Shown piece by piece: positions 25,201-36,699 of a DNA stretch of 64,000 bases. Positions within the stretch are counted from its first letter, which is position 1. The number at the start of each line of letters is the position of its first letter. The translations under genes and the position numbers were made by a program. The notes under the pieces were generated by a model that worked only from the letters and a program-made list of their open reading frames with translations, was not told the DNA's origin and did no database searches. The DNA comes from Hanleya hanleyi (taxonomy: Eukaryota > Mollusca > Polyplacophora > Lepidopleurida > Hanleyidae): NCBI GenBank assembly GCA_036873755.1, contig JAVTVY010018731.1, positions 1-64,000 of the forward strand, written 5' to 3'.

Positions 25201-26085
25201 ACATATACACTACTATACATCTCGTAATGTCAATAATCAGATTTAGAGTCAATACTCATCATACGAACAAACTTTCGAATAAATTAGAAACCATCACGCG
25301 TTAGCCCACGGTGCATGTTGTTCACATGTCAGTACACATGAATTTACAATCTCTCCACACACAGATACAGTTTCGCGACTGCATGAATATTAAACGGAAT
25401 CATAACGATTGAATGTACTCACACTGTGGATGGTTTCAGGTACTCAAGGAAATATGTAGTCGTGTGAAATAAAGATAACTGCCACTGCATCAATCAACCG
25501 TCTGCAACGCATTTTGGCGGGCTGCTGTTCGTTCGAATGACCAAAAACTACCTCCGAACACAGAAGAGTTCCAGCGCGGGCCGGCCTGAATGATGAACAT
25601 AGTCGCATGTGCATCGTTACGCGGTATTAGTACATTGGACAACATATGAATAATCAAACTTTAACAGTAGAGATCAGTATAATCACTTTATAAAAGTCAT
25701 GTTACCGTACGCAAAAGTGCTGTAAGGGTGGAAAATGTATGGCCAATACACACAATGTTCCAGACCATACACGTCAACACATTCCCTTTTTCCCAAAAAA
25801 AATTCAGCAAAGTTATACCCCTTTCCCCTTTTCTCAAAACACTTATGGTCTATTATAACACTAGTGTTTTACAGCGAAACACTTAAGATTCATGTGTTTA
25901 TGAAGTGTTTGCGATTAAAATACTTTTGAGAAAAAGCGTTTTTGTATTTGTGATAAACACTTTCTCCGTGCCACTAAAACACTAGTGTTTTGATTTTAAA
26001 CACTAGTGTTTAATTTTAAGACACTAGTGTTTTATTTTGAGACACATCAAGTGTTTATAAAGTGTTTAGCCTATTTACAGTGTAT
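22253..26085. mobile_element. DNA-transposon-like element with AAACACT/AGTGTTT palindromic ends (PAL1)
   Basis: Both ends (about 22275-22670 and 25855-26070) are packed with AAACACT and AGTGTTT words, including the 14-bp palindrome AAACACTAGTGTTT. The outermost sequences match as imperfect inverted repeats. The left starts ATACAACGTAAAT and the right end, read inverted, starts ATACACTGTAAAT; both lead to CACTTTATAAACAC. A TA dinucleotide flanks each side if the element begins with CAACG/CACTG, as in TA-target elements. The 3.2-kb interior has no intact transposase. Its minus strand around 24420-24130 holds a broken alanine/glutamate-rich coiled-coil-like segment (ERAKAETAHAKAEYALEEAG). Likely non-autonomous. 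Confidence 0.6.
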
Positions 26086-26089
26086 GTGT

Positions 26090-28380
26090 TGGGACATTAC
26101 TAGAGTAGAAGGCTCGGCCAAGTAATCTTTGGAAATACACGTATTGATCGAAACATATTCACAGATTCAATCAAATTCGCCGGAGATGAATAATAATAAG
26201 ACAATGAGATAAGTCGGTAGTTCTGGACCAAAATCGACAAACAGAAAGTGGCAATCACAATCAACTCCCCTATTCCTTCTTCAAACTGATATTTAAGAAG
26301 TTTCGTTACCTTTCACACGCCAAAAAAATTGTTGGTAAAGCCCCCTTAACAATATTGAGGTACTACTTCGAAAGAAGAGCATATCTGAAAAAGATATTTT
26401 GACCGTATTTTTATATAAATAATTTTCGTCAAAGAAATAACCCGGATTTCAATGAGATTTAAGGGTTCCGTCAAAATGTGTACTTAATGTGCTATCTTGG
26501 GAAAACAATTAACATGGTGAAAATTAATTAATTTCCATCTAAATTATTTGCACGTATTATACTGATCGAAATTTGTCGCAAAAAATAAGCTCTTCATCAT
26601 GCTCTGCATACTGCAAACCTATCGCCCGCCTCTGCTAAAGTAATCATGTTCATCTTAAAGTTTGAAAGGTTTAGACAGCCCGCATATAGTGGACGTGGTC
26701 ATATATTATGTGTTTTTCATTAAACTGTCACAAAACCAAGTCAGTTTTTACTTTAAAACCGGTATATCTTTGAGAGCAGCATTACCCCAAAACGGTTGAA
26801 TAATAACAATGTGGTAATATAAAGCAGTAATAAAACTGTTTTCTAGAATGGAGTGGTGAAGATTTCCTACCCTAACAAGTAAGTATAGCCTAAATTTCAC
26901 ATGCTTCTCAACAGATTAGATTTCCTCAGACCAATTAACTTTGGTCTTACGAAGACAAGAGTCGTGCGAAACACAGTTAATTAGATACAGATTTTTAAAT
27001 AATATATTTATTTCAGGCAATGTACGTATATGAGTTAGCGAACGCCATTGTATACGCTGTATCTTAACTTAAACGTTTAACTTAAATGTACATTACTAAC
27101 GGCCCCTTAGCACATCTCATATCTTACATACTGATATATTTTTCATAGAAATATTCCTTATGTACATGTGTTATCATTGCTGATGTGTGTGTTATTAATG
27201 GAAGATTGCTTCAGAATATATGCTCGTCACATGTGCAATATTTCCCAGTCCCTTATCAAATAAATACATAAATAAATATAAATCAGTTGTGATTATGATT
27301 TATTTGAATCCCTGAATATTTTTCGCCTCTGACAACTTCCACAATGGTATCGCCAAGCTGGAGCTGGAAATCTGCTGATTGGGTCGTAGTTACAATCATA
27401 GCTTTAAGATTTTGGGCGTTTTGCCAAAATTTTGTTACCCGTTTTGTACTGTGAGTGAAGCTTGATTCATGCAGATTCGTACATTATAAAGTGATTTGTC
27501 AGCTGCGTGATATAGCCGATCGAGTTCAACTGCCGATCAATACTAGTTCACAGTATTCTTTATGTGAAAATAACAGAACCATTCGTTGGCAGGTGTAGTC
27601 CGTTAGATTGTCCTTCAAGTGGCGTTTGTCTATAAGGAATAGGACATGTGTTTTCACAGCCTACATTCACCACACTCACTCAAGAAGTTCCAAGTACAAA
27701 AAGGCAATTGACAGAGATATTCAGTTTGCATATCTAACTATATTTAGGTATAAGATATAGGAACAGCTAAACCATTTCGACATTTCCCGCTTCACCATGA
27801 CTATAGAAGCGAACATTTCAATGGAGTTAATACAGTCAATACAATTTCAGAACATTTTTATTTCATTTGGAGAGATGTGACCACAATATACTCCTGTCTT
27901 ATTCTTCTGATTTCCACTGATGAGATTAATACTGTCGTATTATCACTAGGAGTGATTATTTATCTGATTTTTATCGCACGAGTTTGCAAAAAAAAAAAAA
28001 AAAAAATTTAGTTGATCGAGTTTCATATGTGTTTGTATGAATGACCACATGTATGATACTTTATTTCTCACATCACAATGAATAGAATGGTGTGATACAG
28101 CCTTTGTATCATGTAGGTGTATCACATTGCTTTTATTCGGTGTAATATGAGAAAACAATGTATCTGTCATAGATTTCATCACTTCATCATTCGTGAAGAT
28201 GGTTCAAAAATAGACCAGAATGTGGAATCGATCACGCGATGCTTACCATTTTTCGGAGTTATAACATTAATTTACATAACCGTGTCTTTAGTATATTATT
28301 TTCATAATATTCAATGTATTTTCAGGCGGATATGTGATAGAATTGTGAATTTTATGATTAAACATGAAATTTTCTACAAC
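26090..28380. other. No recognisable gene
   Basis: AT-rich sequence with a run of 19 A at 27988-28006 and no coding signal that I can support. The ORF at 28117-28413 is leucine/isoleucine/phenylalanine-rich, without motifs, and its end runs into the boundary of the next element. Confidence 0.5.
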
Positions 28381-28388
28381 TATACTTC

Positions 28389-29491
28389 TATGGAAAGCAA
28401 AATGTCCAAATAATCAGAAACTCCCAGTTATCGAAACGCAACCTAAGTATTCTAATAGATAACTTAAGTTATCAAAGAGAAAACCATGGTTTTCAATCGA
28501 AAACGTTCGAAAACCTAGGTTATCTACCAGACAATCCAGAGGTCCTCTTCAACCTCGAGTTTCTCATTCGTTTTGGACACTCGCCCAGAAAACTTAAGTT
28601 ATCAATCGATAACGTAGGTTTTCGAATTTGCGGTTGTCGTAATGTGAAAATCGACTAACTTCGAGTTTCGATATCGGAGTACGCGTCGTTTCCCGCATGT
28701 TGACTGATCAGAACGTCAGACAGAACCACATAGTCAACATGTATTCAACAAACAGATAACTGAGATTATTTATTTAATGTGGACATGGGTATATCCTGTA
28801 TGACTGAGCCTAGTTTATACAAGCAGGAAATTATCATAGACTGGGTAATGGTACCGTACTCAGAACTAGCCCTGCAAACAGTTTAATAGCTATATATGCT
28901 GCAGGCCAATTGGGGGAAATAATCTTGTTGTAATTCAACTATCCGGTCAAGCTGACTGAGCTCACCAGACATGTCATTGTAATTAACATCAGCAAAGCAC
29001 ATTTAGTGATATGTAGATAGCTACTTTGGCAAATACTTCGGTTATACATAAAACACACACATGTGCCGTCTCTGGGTCAACAGCAATCCTTACCGGCAGT
29101 GAATGTTATCTCAGTTATCAGTATGAGCAGTTTGATTCCGTGGTTCTGTCTGTATTTCTGCTTGTTCAATAATAGGAAAAGGGCACGAAACCCAGTGTAC
29201 CCGGATATCGAAACTCTAAGTTAGAAATTACATCCATCAATTTGAAAACCTAGGCTACCTACTGATAATTTAGGTTTTCTACACGAATGTACAAGACAAA
29301 ATAGAAACTCGAACTTTTGAAAGAGAACATCGGGGTTGTCTGCTAGATAACCTAGGTTTTCGACAGTTAACTTGAGTTTTCGATTCCGAAACAATGGTTT
29401 TCTCTTTGATAACTTAAGTTATCTATTAGAAAACTTAGGTTTTCGATTCGATAACTCTGAGTTGTTGATTATTTGAACATTTGACCTTCCA
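28389..29491. mobile_element. 1.1-kb DNA-transposon-like element with 16-bp palindromic words (PAL2)
   Basis: Long imperfect terminal inverted repeats of about 170-190 bp: 28389-28580 pairs with 29300-29491. Within them a 36-bp block (28451-28486 against 29395-29430) is perfectly inverted. Arms are composed of 16-bp palindromes: GATAACTTAAGTTATC (28458 and 29408), GAAAACCATGGTTTTC (28479), and CCTAGG-centred relatives. The 8-bp sequence TATACTTC flanks both sides exactly (28381-28388 and 29492-29499), a length typical of hAT-superfamily target duplications. The 0.6-kb interior has no ORF of note, so it is non-autonomous. Confidence 0.75.
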
Positions 29492-29882
29492 TATACTTCA
29501 TGGTACTGGGATCGTTTTAAAGATTGGATGCAGTCTATATTCGCCCTATGTCTCCACGCAGCATGTGTCATCGGTCCACCAGTGGCCCGATGGTGGGCCG
29601 ATGGCACATGCTGTGTGGGTCAGCCTTGGCGACCATTTTTGAAAATGTGAAAAATCGCCTAAAACATTATTGTATTGGGTTTTTTTTTGTGGTACCTGTC
29701 TCTACTAACCCAACCCCTAGAGTTACTATTATAACCTATTATGGATTACTCGCAGATAAACCCTGTGAACGTTAGGGGCCATTTTAACTCAATTTAAGCT
29801 GTGTGTTGATTACCATAATGCACCCCTGAAGCGGGAGCAATCCTCAATCGCAGGAGCTAAAAATTTCTGATTTCGTGAACCT

Positions 29883-30608
29883 CATTGGGGTAATTTAGGG
29901 ACTATGTGAATAATCCTGTGTGCACATTGGGGTAATTTAGGGACTATTTGAATAATCCTGTGTGCACATTGGGGTAATTTAGGAACTATTTGAATAATCC
30001 TGTATGCACATTGGGGTAATTTAGGGACTATGTGAATAATCCTGTGTGCACATTGGGGTAATTTAGGGACTACTAGTATGTGAATAATCCTGTGTGCACA
30101 TTGGGGTAATTTAGGGACTATTTGAATAATCCTGTGTGCACATTGGGGTAATTTAGGAACTATTTGAATAATCCTGTATGCACACTGGGGTAATTTAGGG
30201 ACTATGTGAATAATCCTGTGTGCACATTGGGGTAATTTAGGGACTACTAGTATGTGAATAATCCTGTGTGCACATTGGGATAATTTAGGGACTATTTGAA
30301 TAATCCTGTGTGTACATTGGGGTAATTTAGGAACTATTTGAATAATCCTGTGTGCACATTGGGGTAATTTAGGGACTATGTGAATAATCCTGTATGCACA
30401 TTGGGGTAATTTAGGGACTATTTGAATAATCCTGTGTGCACATTGGGGTAATTTAGGAACTATTTGAATAATCCTGTATGCACATTGGGGTAATTTAGGG
30501 ACTATTTGAATAATCCTGTGTGTACATTGGGGTAATTTAGGGGCTATTTGAATAATCCTGTTTGCACATTGGGGTAATTTAGGGACTATTTGAATACTCC
30601 TGTGTGCA
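29883..30608. repeat. 42-bp minisatellite with 174-bp higher-order period, 17 units
   Basis: The unit begins CATTGGGGTAATTTAGGGAC and ends TATTTGAATAATCCTGTGTGCA. Seventeen units start at 29883, 29925, 29967, 30009, 30051 and so on. Units at 30051 and 30225 carry a six-base TACTAG insertion (48 bp). The four-unit series starting at 29925 is repeated in the same variant order at 30099 and begins again at 30273. Confidence 0.95.
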
Positions 30609-30609
30609 A

Positions 30610-31477
30610 TATATCATAGGTAGTCCAAGATAGCGGTCACGACGTGTCATGATAAATTCATACTTTTTGGTCCTTTTTGTCCGCTTTTTCACACGCTTTT
30701 TGCCTTAAACGACGCACAAAAATATTTTGTTCCTAAAAAAACCCCAACATATTTAATCTATTTTATTTATGATTTTATTACAAATCATGAAAACATAGGC
30801 CTACTGTTACGGTGCTGGGTGGAGTAAGGGAAATAAGAAAACAGTCCTATTAAGGACTTACCAGAATTTGAATGTCAACAACGCAAGACTTACAACCGCG
30901 GTACATTGTTACCTATCACTATCTCCCATGTTTGTGAATTCCTCATTTCCGAGCGCTTTGTGGATTGAATCTGATGTGATTATATACACTGTCACACATA
31001 TTGCTGTACAAACGGGGCTGATCATATCTTATACCCTCAAATGTACCTTATACCCTCAAATGTACCTTAAATCGACAAGGGGTCATCATTGGCCTGCGGG
31101 AGAAGTCCCGAGATTTCATAATCGTTGTATATACGTACTTGGAGGACTGCGCAATTAGTGTTTACACTTAAACCTGGATATTTCTAGTTAAACTAGACGG
31201 TACTCATACTCGTCAAACAGCCTACACCACTAGACCTTGCTCAGTCCCTACACACACACAAGACGAAATGCAAAGGCGTCACATGGGATTTCTTTCATCC
31301 TGTATGAGTGGAAAGAATAAATATGTCGTTCATATTCACGCAAGGATGCGTAACGAAATGACCTGCTCGGTGAGAAGATTTACTTCTTCGAGCAAAACAG
31401 GAGCCGTGGGTACGGTAGGTCATCCATGCCACAATTCGTTGCGTTGAATAGATACCAATGTGTTGAAATTATAATTT
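30610..31477. other. No recognisable gene
   Basis: AT-rich, with no splice-consistent coding segment. A 15-base phrase, TATACCCTCAAATGT, is tandemly duplicated at about 31030-31065. Confidence 0.5.
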
Positions 31478-31734
31478 CCCTATTCTGAAGCCGCTGCCCC
31501 ACAATATACCATCGGATTACAAATATTACAACAAATGATAATGTTTTCCTTCTTTTATCACGCTTAAATTAAAACTACCAGAGAGCTCACATAACGTGGC
31601 CGGCAGTCCCTAATATCGTGAAGACAGTTTCGATATTACTGGTATGAAAATGGCTGTGCAAGTCAACGTGACAGAACTGTAACTATTTATCTGGGTGACG
31701 TATATCAGGGTAAAAAATCCAGTCGCTAAACAGA
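31478..31734. repeat. 257-bp direct repeat, copy 1
   Basis: Identical in length to 31985-32241 and differing at about five positions by eye (for example ACCATCGG against AACATCGG, and GACGTAT against GACGCAT). Both begin CCCTATTCTGAAGCCGCTGC and end AAAATCCAGTCGCTAAACAG. The near identity points to a recent duplication. Confidence 0.9.
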
Positions 31735-32241
31735 TCAATACATTGAAAATCAACCAATCATGAGCCTCGAACTTCAATGTTTTGAAAATGCAATATCAAT
31801 ACATTGAAATTCGAACAATCACAAGCGCCGAATTTCATTGTATTTAAAATGTAATATCAATGTATTGAAAATGTAATATCAATGTATTGAAAATCAACCA
31901 ATGAAACGAGGTGTTTATTGGTGGTTGCCATTCTTCTCTATTCAGCTTGGTCAGCGAGGTTGGACTGAAACAGTAATCGGTCGACCCTATTCTGAAGCCG
32001 CTGCCCCACAATATAACATCGGATTACAAATATTGCAACAAATGATAATGTTTTCCTTCTTTTATCACGCTTAAATTAAAACTACCAGAGAGCTCACATA
32101 ACGTGGTCGGCAGTCCCTAATATCGTGAAGACAGTTTCGATATTACTGGTATGAAAATGGCTGTGCAAGTCAACGTGACAGAACTGTGACTATTTATCTG
32201 GGTGACGCATATCAGGGTAAAAAATCCAGTCGCTAAACAGA
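31735..32241 (+). mobile_element. Palindrome-word element (PAL3), plus-oriented copy including direct-repeat copy 2
   Basis: 31735-31910 contains about six copies of TCAATRYATTGAAAAT-type near palindromes. A segment with CAGCTTGGTCAGCGAGGTTG follows, then the second 257-bp repeat (31985-32241). The same order, reversed, is found at 44868-45365, which establishes it as a dispersed repeat. No ORF. The element ends abruptly against the LINE remnant that follows. Confidence 0.65.
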
Positions 32242-32249
32242 GCCCTTCA

Positions 32250-35230
32250 ATGAGACAACCCTCCTGCTAGAGACGAAGTTCTAGAATTAATTCAATCGGA
32301 AAATCCAGTGGACCCTTTCGTTCATAGTGATAGTACATAGTGATGAAAGAGTATATAGCTGAAAAGGAAAAACCTTTTAAACAAGGAAGGCTGGATTTCT
32401 TATTGATCATTCAATAGTAATTCTGATTTCAAAAGGGGAAGAGGTACATGGAAATTTAATAACTCGCTATTCAAAGACCCGAACTATAGTGGGATGGTAA
32501 AACAAACGATAATAACCACCATTAAACAATATGCAAAAGAGGAGATAGAAACACTAGATCTAGATCATCTAAATTTCAATCTATTGTACACTGATATTAG
32601 CCCACAGCGTCTTTTGGATACCCTTTAATGGAAATCAGAGGTAAAGGTCAGTATTTCATTCTCATCCAGAAAGAAGAAAGAGAGGTTGAAAAGGGAACAC
32701 AAGAAATTAGCGAAAAGATAGAAGAAATAGAAAGTGAAGTACAAGGAGGCACTGTTCATAATTTACCAAATCTGGAGGAACAATTTGGAAACACAAGAAA
32801 GGTTAAACTAGAAGGGTTAATGACAAGGGATGGAGCACGATGGTTGACTGAGGGGGTACCCCTTAATATTTCTGTGCAATCGAAGAAAGAATTGATGTCA
32901 ACAAAACTATCCCAAGTATCCGTAAACAAAATGAGACTTTAACAGACCAAAAGACCAAATTTTAACAGAAACAACAAAATTCTTCAGTTCTTTGAAATAA
33001 AAAGAGAAATATTGAAGATATAACCCTGGAATTGCTGTAACTGGGTGATCACATTAAACCTTCGGTAGATGCTTGAAGGACCAATAACGTAATTTGAATT
33101 GTTGGCCTCGGACAAGTAACAAAAGAATGAAAGAAGTCCAGGAATTGACGGGTTTACTTCAGAATTTTTCCAATTTTACTGGAAAGATCTTCATAATTTC
33201 CTGCTAAGAAGTATTAATTATGGCTATGAAAATAGTGAGAAGTCAATCACTCGAAGACAAGGACTGATAACATGCCTCCCAAAGGAAGATAAACTCAGAT
33301 TCTATTCAGAAAACTGGAGACCGATAACGTTATTAAGTGTGCAATACAAAATTGCTTCCCTGTGTGGGTTGCTGAGCGAGTTGAAAAAGTTTTGCCAAAT
33401 ATTAGCCAAGAAGATCAAACAGGTTTTATGCAAGATAGGTTATATAGAAGACAACATACATTTGGTGTATAATATAATGGAGTACTTTGATAGTGAAATT
33501 TTTTTAGGTCTATTTCTCTTTATAGACTTTGAGAAATCATTTGATAGCATTCCTTAGACCGATCCAGAAAAAGCATTATGTTTTGTCCCCTCTATATTAC
33601 AATGGATAAGATCAGTTTATAATAATAACTTCATCAGTCAGACAATGTGGCGCCCTGTCAGATTTTTCCCCAGTTGAAAGAAGGTGTAGACAGGGTGATC
33701 CGCTATCCCCTTATTTATTTATCATATTTGCGCAAATTTTGGTTCTGCAAATTAGAAACAATACAGATATCACTGGCATTAGCATACGAAATGATACGTT
33801 TAGAATAAGTCATTATGTAGATGACACTTTTACATGGCTCAAACCATTGTTTGAAAGCTCGATCTATTTGTACGACTCTCAGGTCTGAAAGTTAATCTGG
33901 CTGAAGCAAAAGTACTATGTTTACGAAGTGAAAAGGAAAGTGAGGAAAGGCTCTGTGGCGAGGTGAAATTTGGGGTGGTGTAACTCTTCTTTCGAACTTT
34001 TAGGGGTCACATTCAGAGAAGAACTTTTAGGAATGGCCATGATAAATCTTAACGAAAAACTGCAAGATATCGAAAAATTTCTGGGTCTTTGGAACAAAAG
34101 ACTTCAGACCTCGAATTACAGTGATAAATACATTAGCCCTTCCAAAAATAAATCATCTGCTATTCACCTTGTCCAACCCCCAATCCTTTTCTGAGAAATT
34201 TAAAAAAAATAGTGTTTCATTTTATTGGAGAGGAATGGACAAGGTGAAGCGCATACTAAACATACAAAATTATCAAACAGGAGGTCTAAAAATGGTTCAC
34301 ATAGAGGAATTCCAGTTCAAATAGCTTGCTTCAGAAGATTTTTAATAAGGGTTCAACATACCATAATATATTGTATCAAAAGCTGAAAATTACTTTGTGT
34401 TTAGCTGAATGTGAAACAATAGAACAAGGTTTATCTCAGCCAATTTGAATGAATGACAATATTTTGATTGAAAATAAGCTTTTATGAAAATTGGTGTAGG
34501 CTTAGTATGCACTATATGAATGACCGTAGGTAATATATTTACTTATGAAGAATTTGTAAAAGGATACAGTTTTAATGGTCACTTCCTGGAATATTTTGGT
34601 ATCTGTAAGTCTGGGAAAATGTACCTCGAAAAGTTCCAGCAGATTTCGTACAGGGTCTTGTATTCCATGATATTCTACCAAATTTCAGTTTTCACGAAGT
34701 GTTCGAAGTATTATCTTTTGGTAAAGAAAAAATATAACGAGCCAACTGCAGAGGTAAAGTGGGAGAACTGTAACTATACAGAGTAGAGGCGTATTCATGG
34801 CTCGCCATTTCCCTGTAGAATTACTAACCCGAGTTTAGCTACAAATGTATTTCTTCATAGAATTAAAATAAAACAAGCGGATATCTATGATTTGTGTAGT
34901 GAGGAGCGGGAAACACTGGAACACTTGTTATATAACTGTGTTATAAACATTAGCTTCTTGGTAGAATGTCGGACAGGATAACACAGGAGACTTGTAACAT
35001 TTATAGATTTTTCTGAAAAATTTATTGCATTTGGCGACATTCACAGTTGTGACAATGCAATAAATACTCTGATCCTGCTAGCAAAAAAAAAAATGTGGAT
35101 ACAAACTCCAAATTTTTTTTAATTCACAAATCATTACAGAGCAGAAAAGGTCAGTTACTACTTCGAATGTAAAGCCGAGAGTTTCACAGAAAGGTGGGTA
35201 GAGTGGACAAAGAGTGGATCTGTATGGGTA
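32250..35230 (+). pseudogene. Decayed Tx1/L1-type LINE ORF2
   Basis: Recognisable in order: the end of the endonuclease (FKQGRLDF, then a DHSIVI block, about 32375-32430); a lysine/glutamate coiled-coil linker (about 32640-32750); ENWRPITLLSVQYKIAS (about 33310-33360); LFIDFEKSFDSIP (about 33515-33557); RRCRQGDPLSPYLFII (about 33680-33730); RISHYVDDTFTW in place of the usual Y-A-D-D block (about 33800-33840); and a cysteine knuckle CDLCSEERETLEHLLYNC (about 34890-34945). The arrangement matches the intact LINE at 46387-50214, but with many stops and frameshifts. The 5' end is lost at the junction with the PAL3 repeat. Confidence 0.85.
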
Positions 35231-35469
35231 TAATATGGGTGTTAGGAAATATATTTGTATATATAATACTTTGTGTAATATAACTGTGTAAATACTCAGA
35301 CGGCTTCTATCCATCAGTAGGGAATCGAACTCCACATGAGATAAAACTATTTTTTTCAGATATGCATATACATGTAGTGCTGTTTTGCCCTGAATAAAAA
35401 AGAAACCCCCCAGCTTTGACAGACACAATGGGGAAAACCAAATATATTGTTTTCTCAAAATGAGGTAAA

Positions 35470-36390
35470 AAGTCAATGCCACTTGTCACTGTTGGAAACC
35501 AAGTAGCAGAAAGTGTGTCTGAATATACGTACCTTGGTTTGGTTATTCATGCAAATGGTAATTTTAATGTAGTGCAAGACAATCTCACACAAAGAGCTTA
35601 AAACGCATCTTTCGCCATAAGAATTTGGATGGATTATCACGAAACTGATCACTGAAACTGTTTGACTCCTTGGTTACACCGATCATGTTGCATACCAGTG
35701 ATGTGTGGTTGGGATACTCATTCTCATGTGACAACTTGTCAGATTTATTTCTGGATGCCTGAGTGGTACACATGAGTTTGAGAAAATACATATGTAATTA
35801 TGTAGGTATATGCTAGGGGTACACAGCAAGAGCTGGGAAGATACCCTCTTTGTATCAGTGCAATATCGCAAATAATAAAGTACTGGTTTCGCATGGTTAA
35901 GGAGGCCGAGCCCACTAGCCTGGTGTTTGAAGCCCACCAGGAACACTTGTTATTGCTATTCAAGTGAAAATCTGGGGTTTGGGCAAATGTTAAGCGAATT
36001 CTATTGAAGCTAGACATTTCTGTTGTATGGGAGAATCAGTTCTGTCAAAATCACAAATCTTTGTGCAATAAGATAAATCTCTATATTCAGTCCAAGTTCC
36101 AGTCTTGCGGGAGATGCAATCTGTTTGAAGGCACTTCAGCAAGACAGCAGCAAATAGGTGTTCAAGCAAATTAAAATGGCATTTGAATATGAACCCCACC
36201 TCGGTGTCTTGTAGTTGAAAACTCACATGGCCAGTCTAACTTCTTTTAGGGTTAGTTCTCATAAATTAGACAAAGATACAGTGCGATACCCCACAACACA
36301 TATTCTGTCCATTTTGCGTGAGTGTGGTCGAAGATGAAAATCAATACCTTTTAAATTGTGAAGAAAATAACTGTTATAGAAAAAAATAAT
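35470..36390 (+). pseudogene. LINE ORF2 C-terminal remnant, different family
   Basis: The plus strand reads EYTYLGLVIHANGNFNV (about 35519-35570), then FRMVKEAEPTSLVFEAHQEH (about 35885-35950), and ends with a CPFC...NC cysteine block (about 36305-36360). YLGL..NGNF followed by a maturation-type helical region and a C-terminal cysteine knuckle is common to non-LTR ORF2 tails in invertebrates. In the knuckle the histidine position is asparagine. Stops and frameshifts throughout. The RT core is absent. Confidence 0.65.
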
Positions 36391-36699
36391 AACGTTGTTT
36401 TCCTTAAAGACTACTATGGTCTATACATGTACCACATTTATTAATAATGGTTGGTTGGTTGTTTGAAGTTTAACGTCGCACCTAACCTTTATTGGTGACA
36501 CGGCGACGATGATCCAAACAAACATACCCTAGCGAAAACCTAACCCTAACAAAAATCTAACCAAAACTACACAAAATTTTGAATTTCGAATTTTGAAAAT
36601 TACGGTCTACAGACACTGGTGATCACAAAGGATCGTCAGAGAGCCTAATTTGTTTGGCACTTTAATCTACCTCCTCATTTATTAATAATAGTACTATCA

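Noticed and set aside
28117..28413. 98-residue plus ORF with hydrophobic stretch
   Set aside because: AT-driven composition, no motif, and the end overlaps the PAL2 boundary.
29883..30608. Regular 42-bp repeats as a CRISPR array
   Set aside because: Units are contiguous tandem copies without unique spacers, and the context is eukaryotic.
36528..36555. CCTAACCCTAAC as an interstitial telomere repeat
   Set aside because: Only two imperfect units, best explained by chance in a repeated CTAACC-type stretch.
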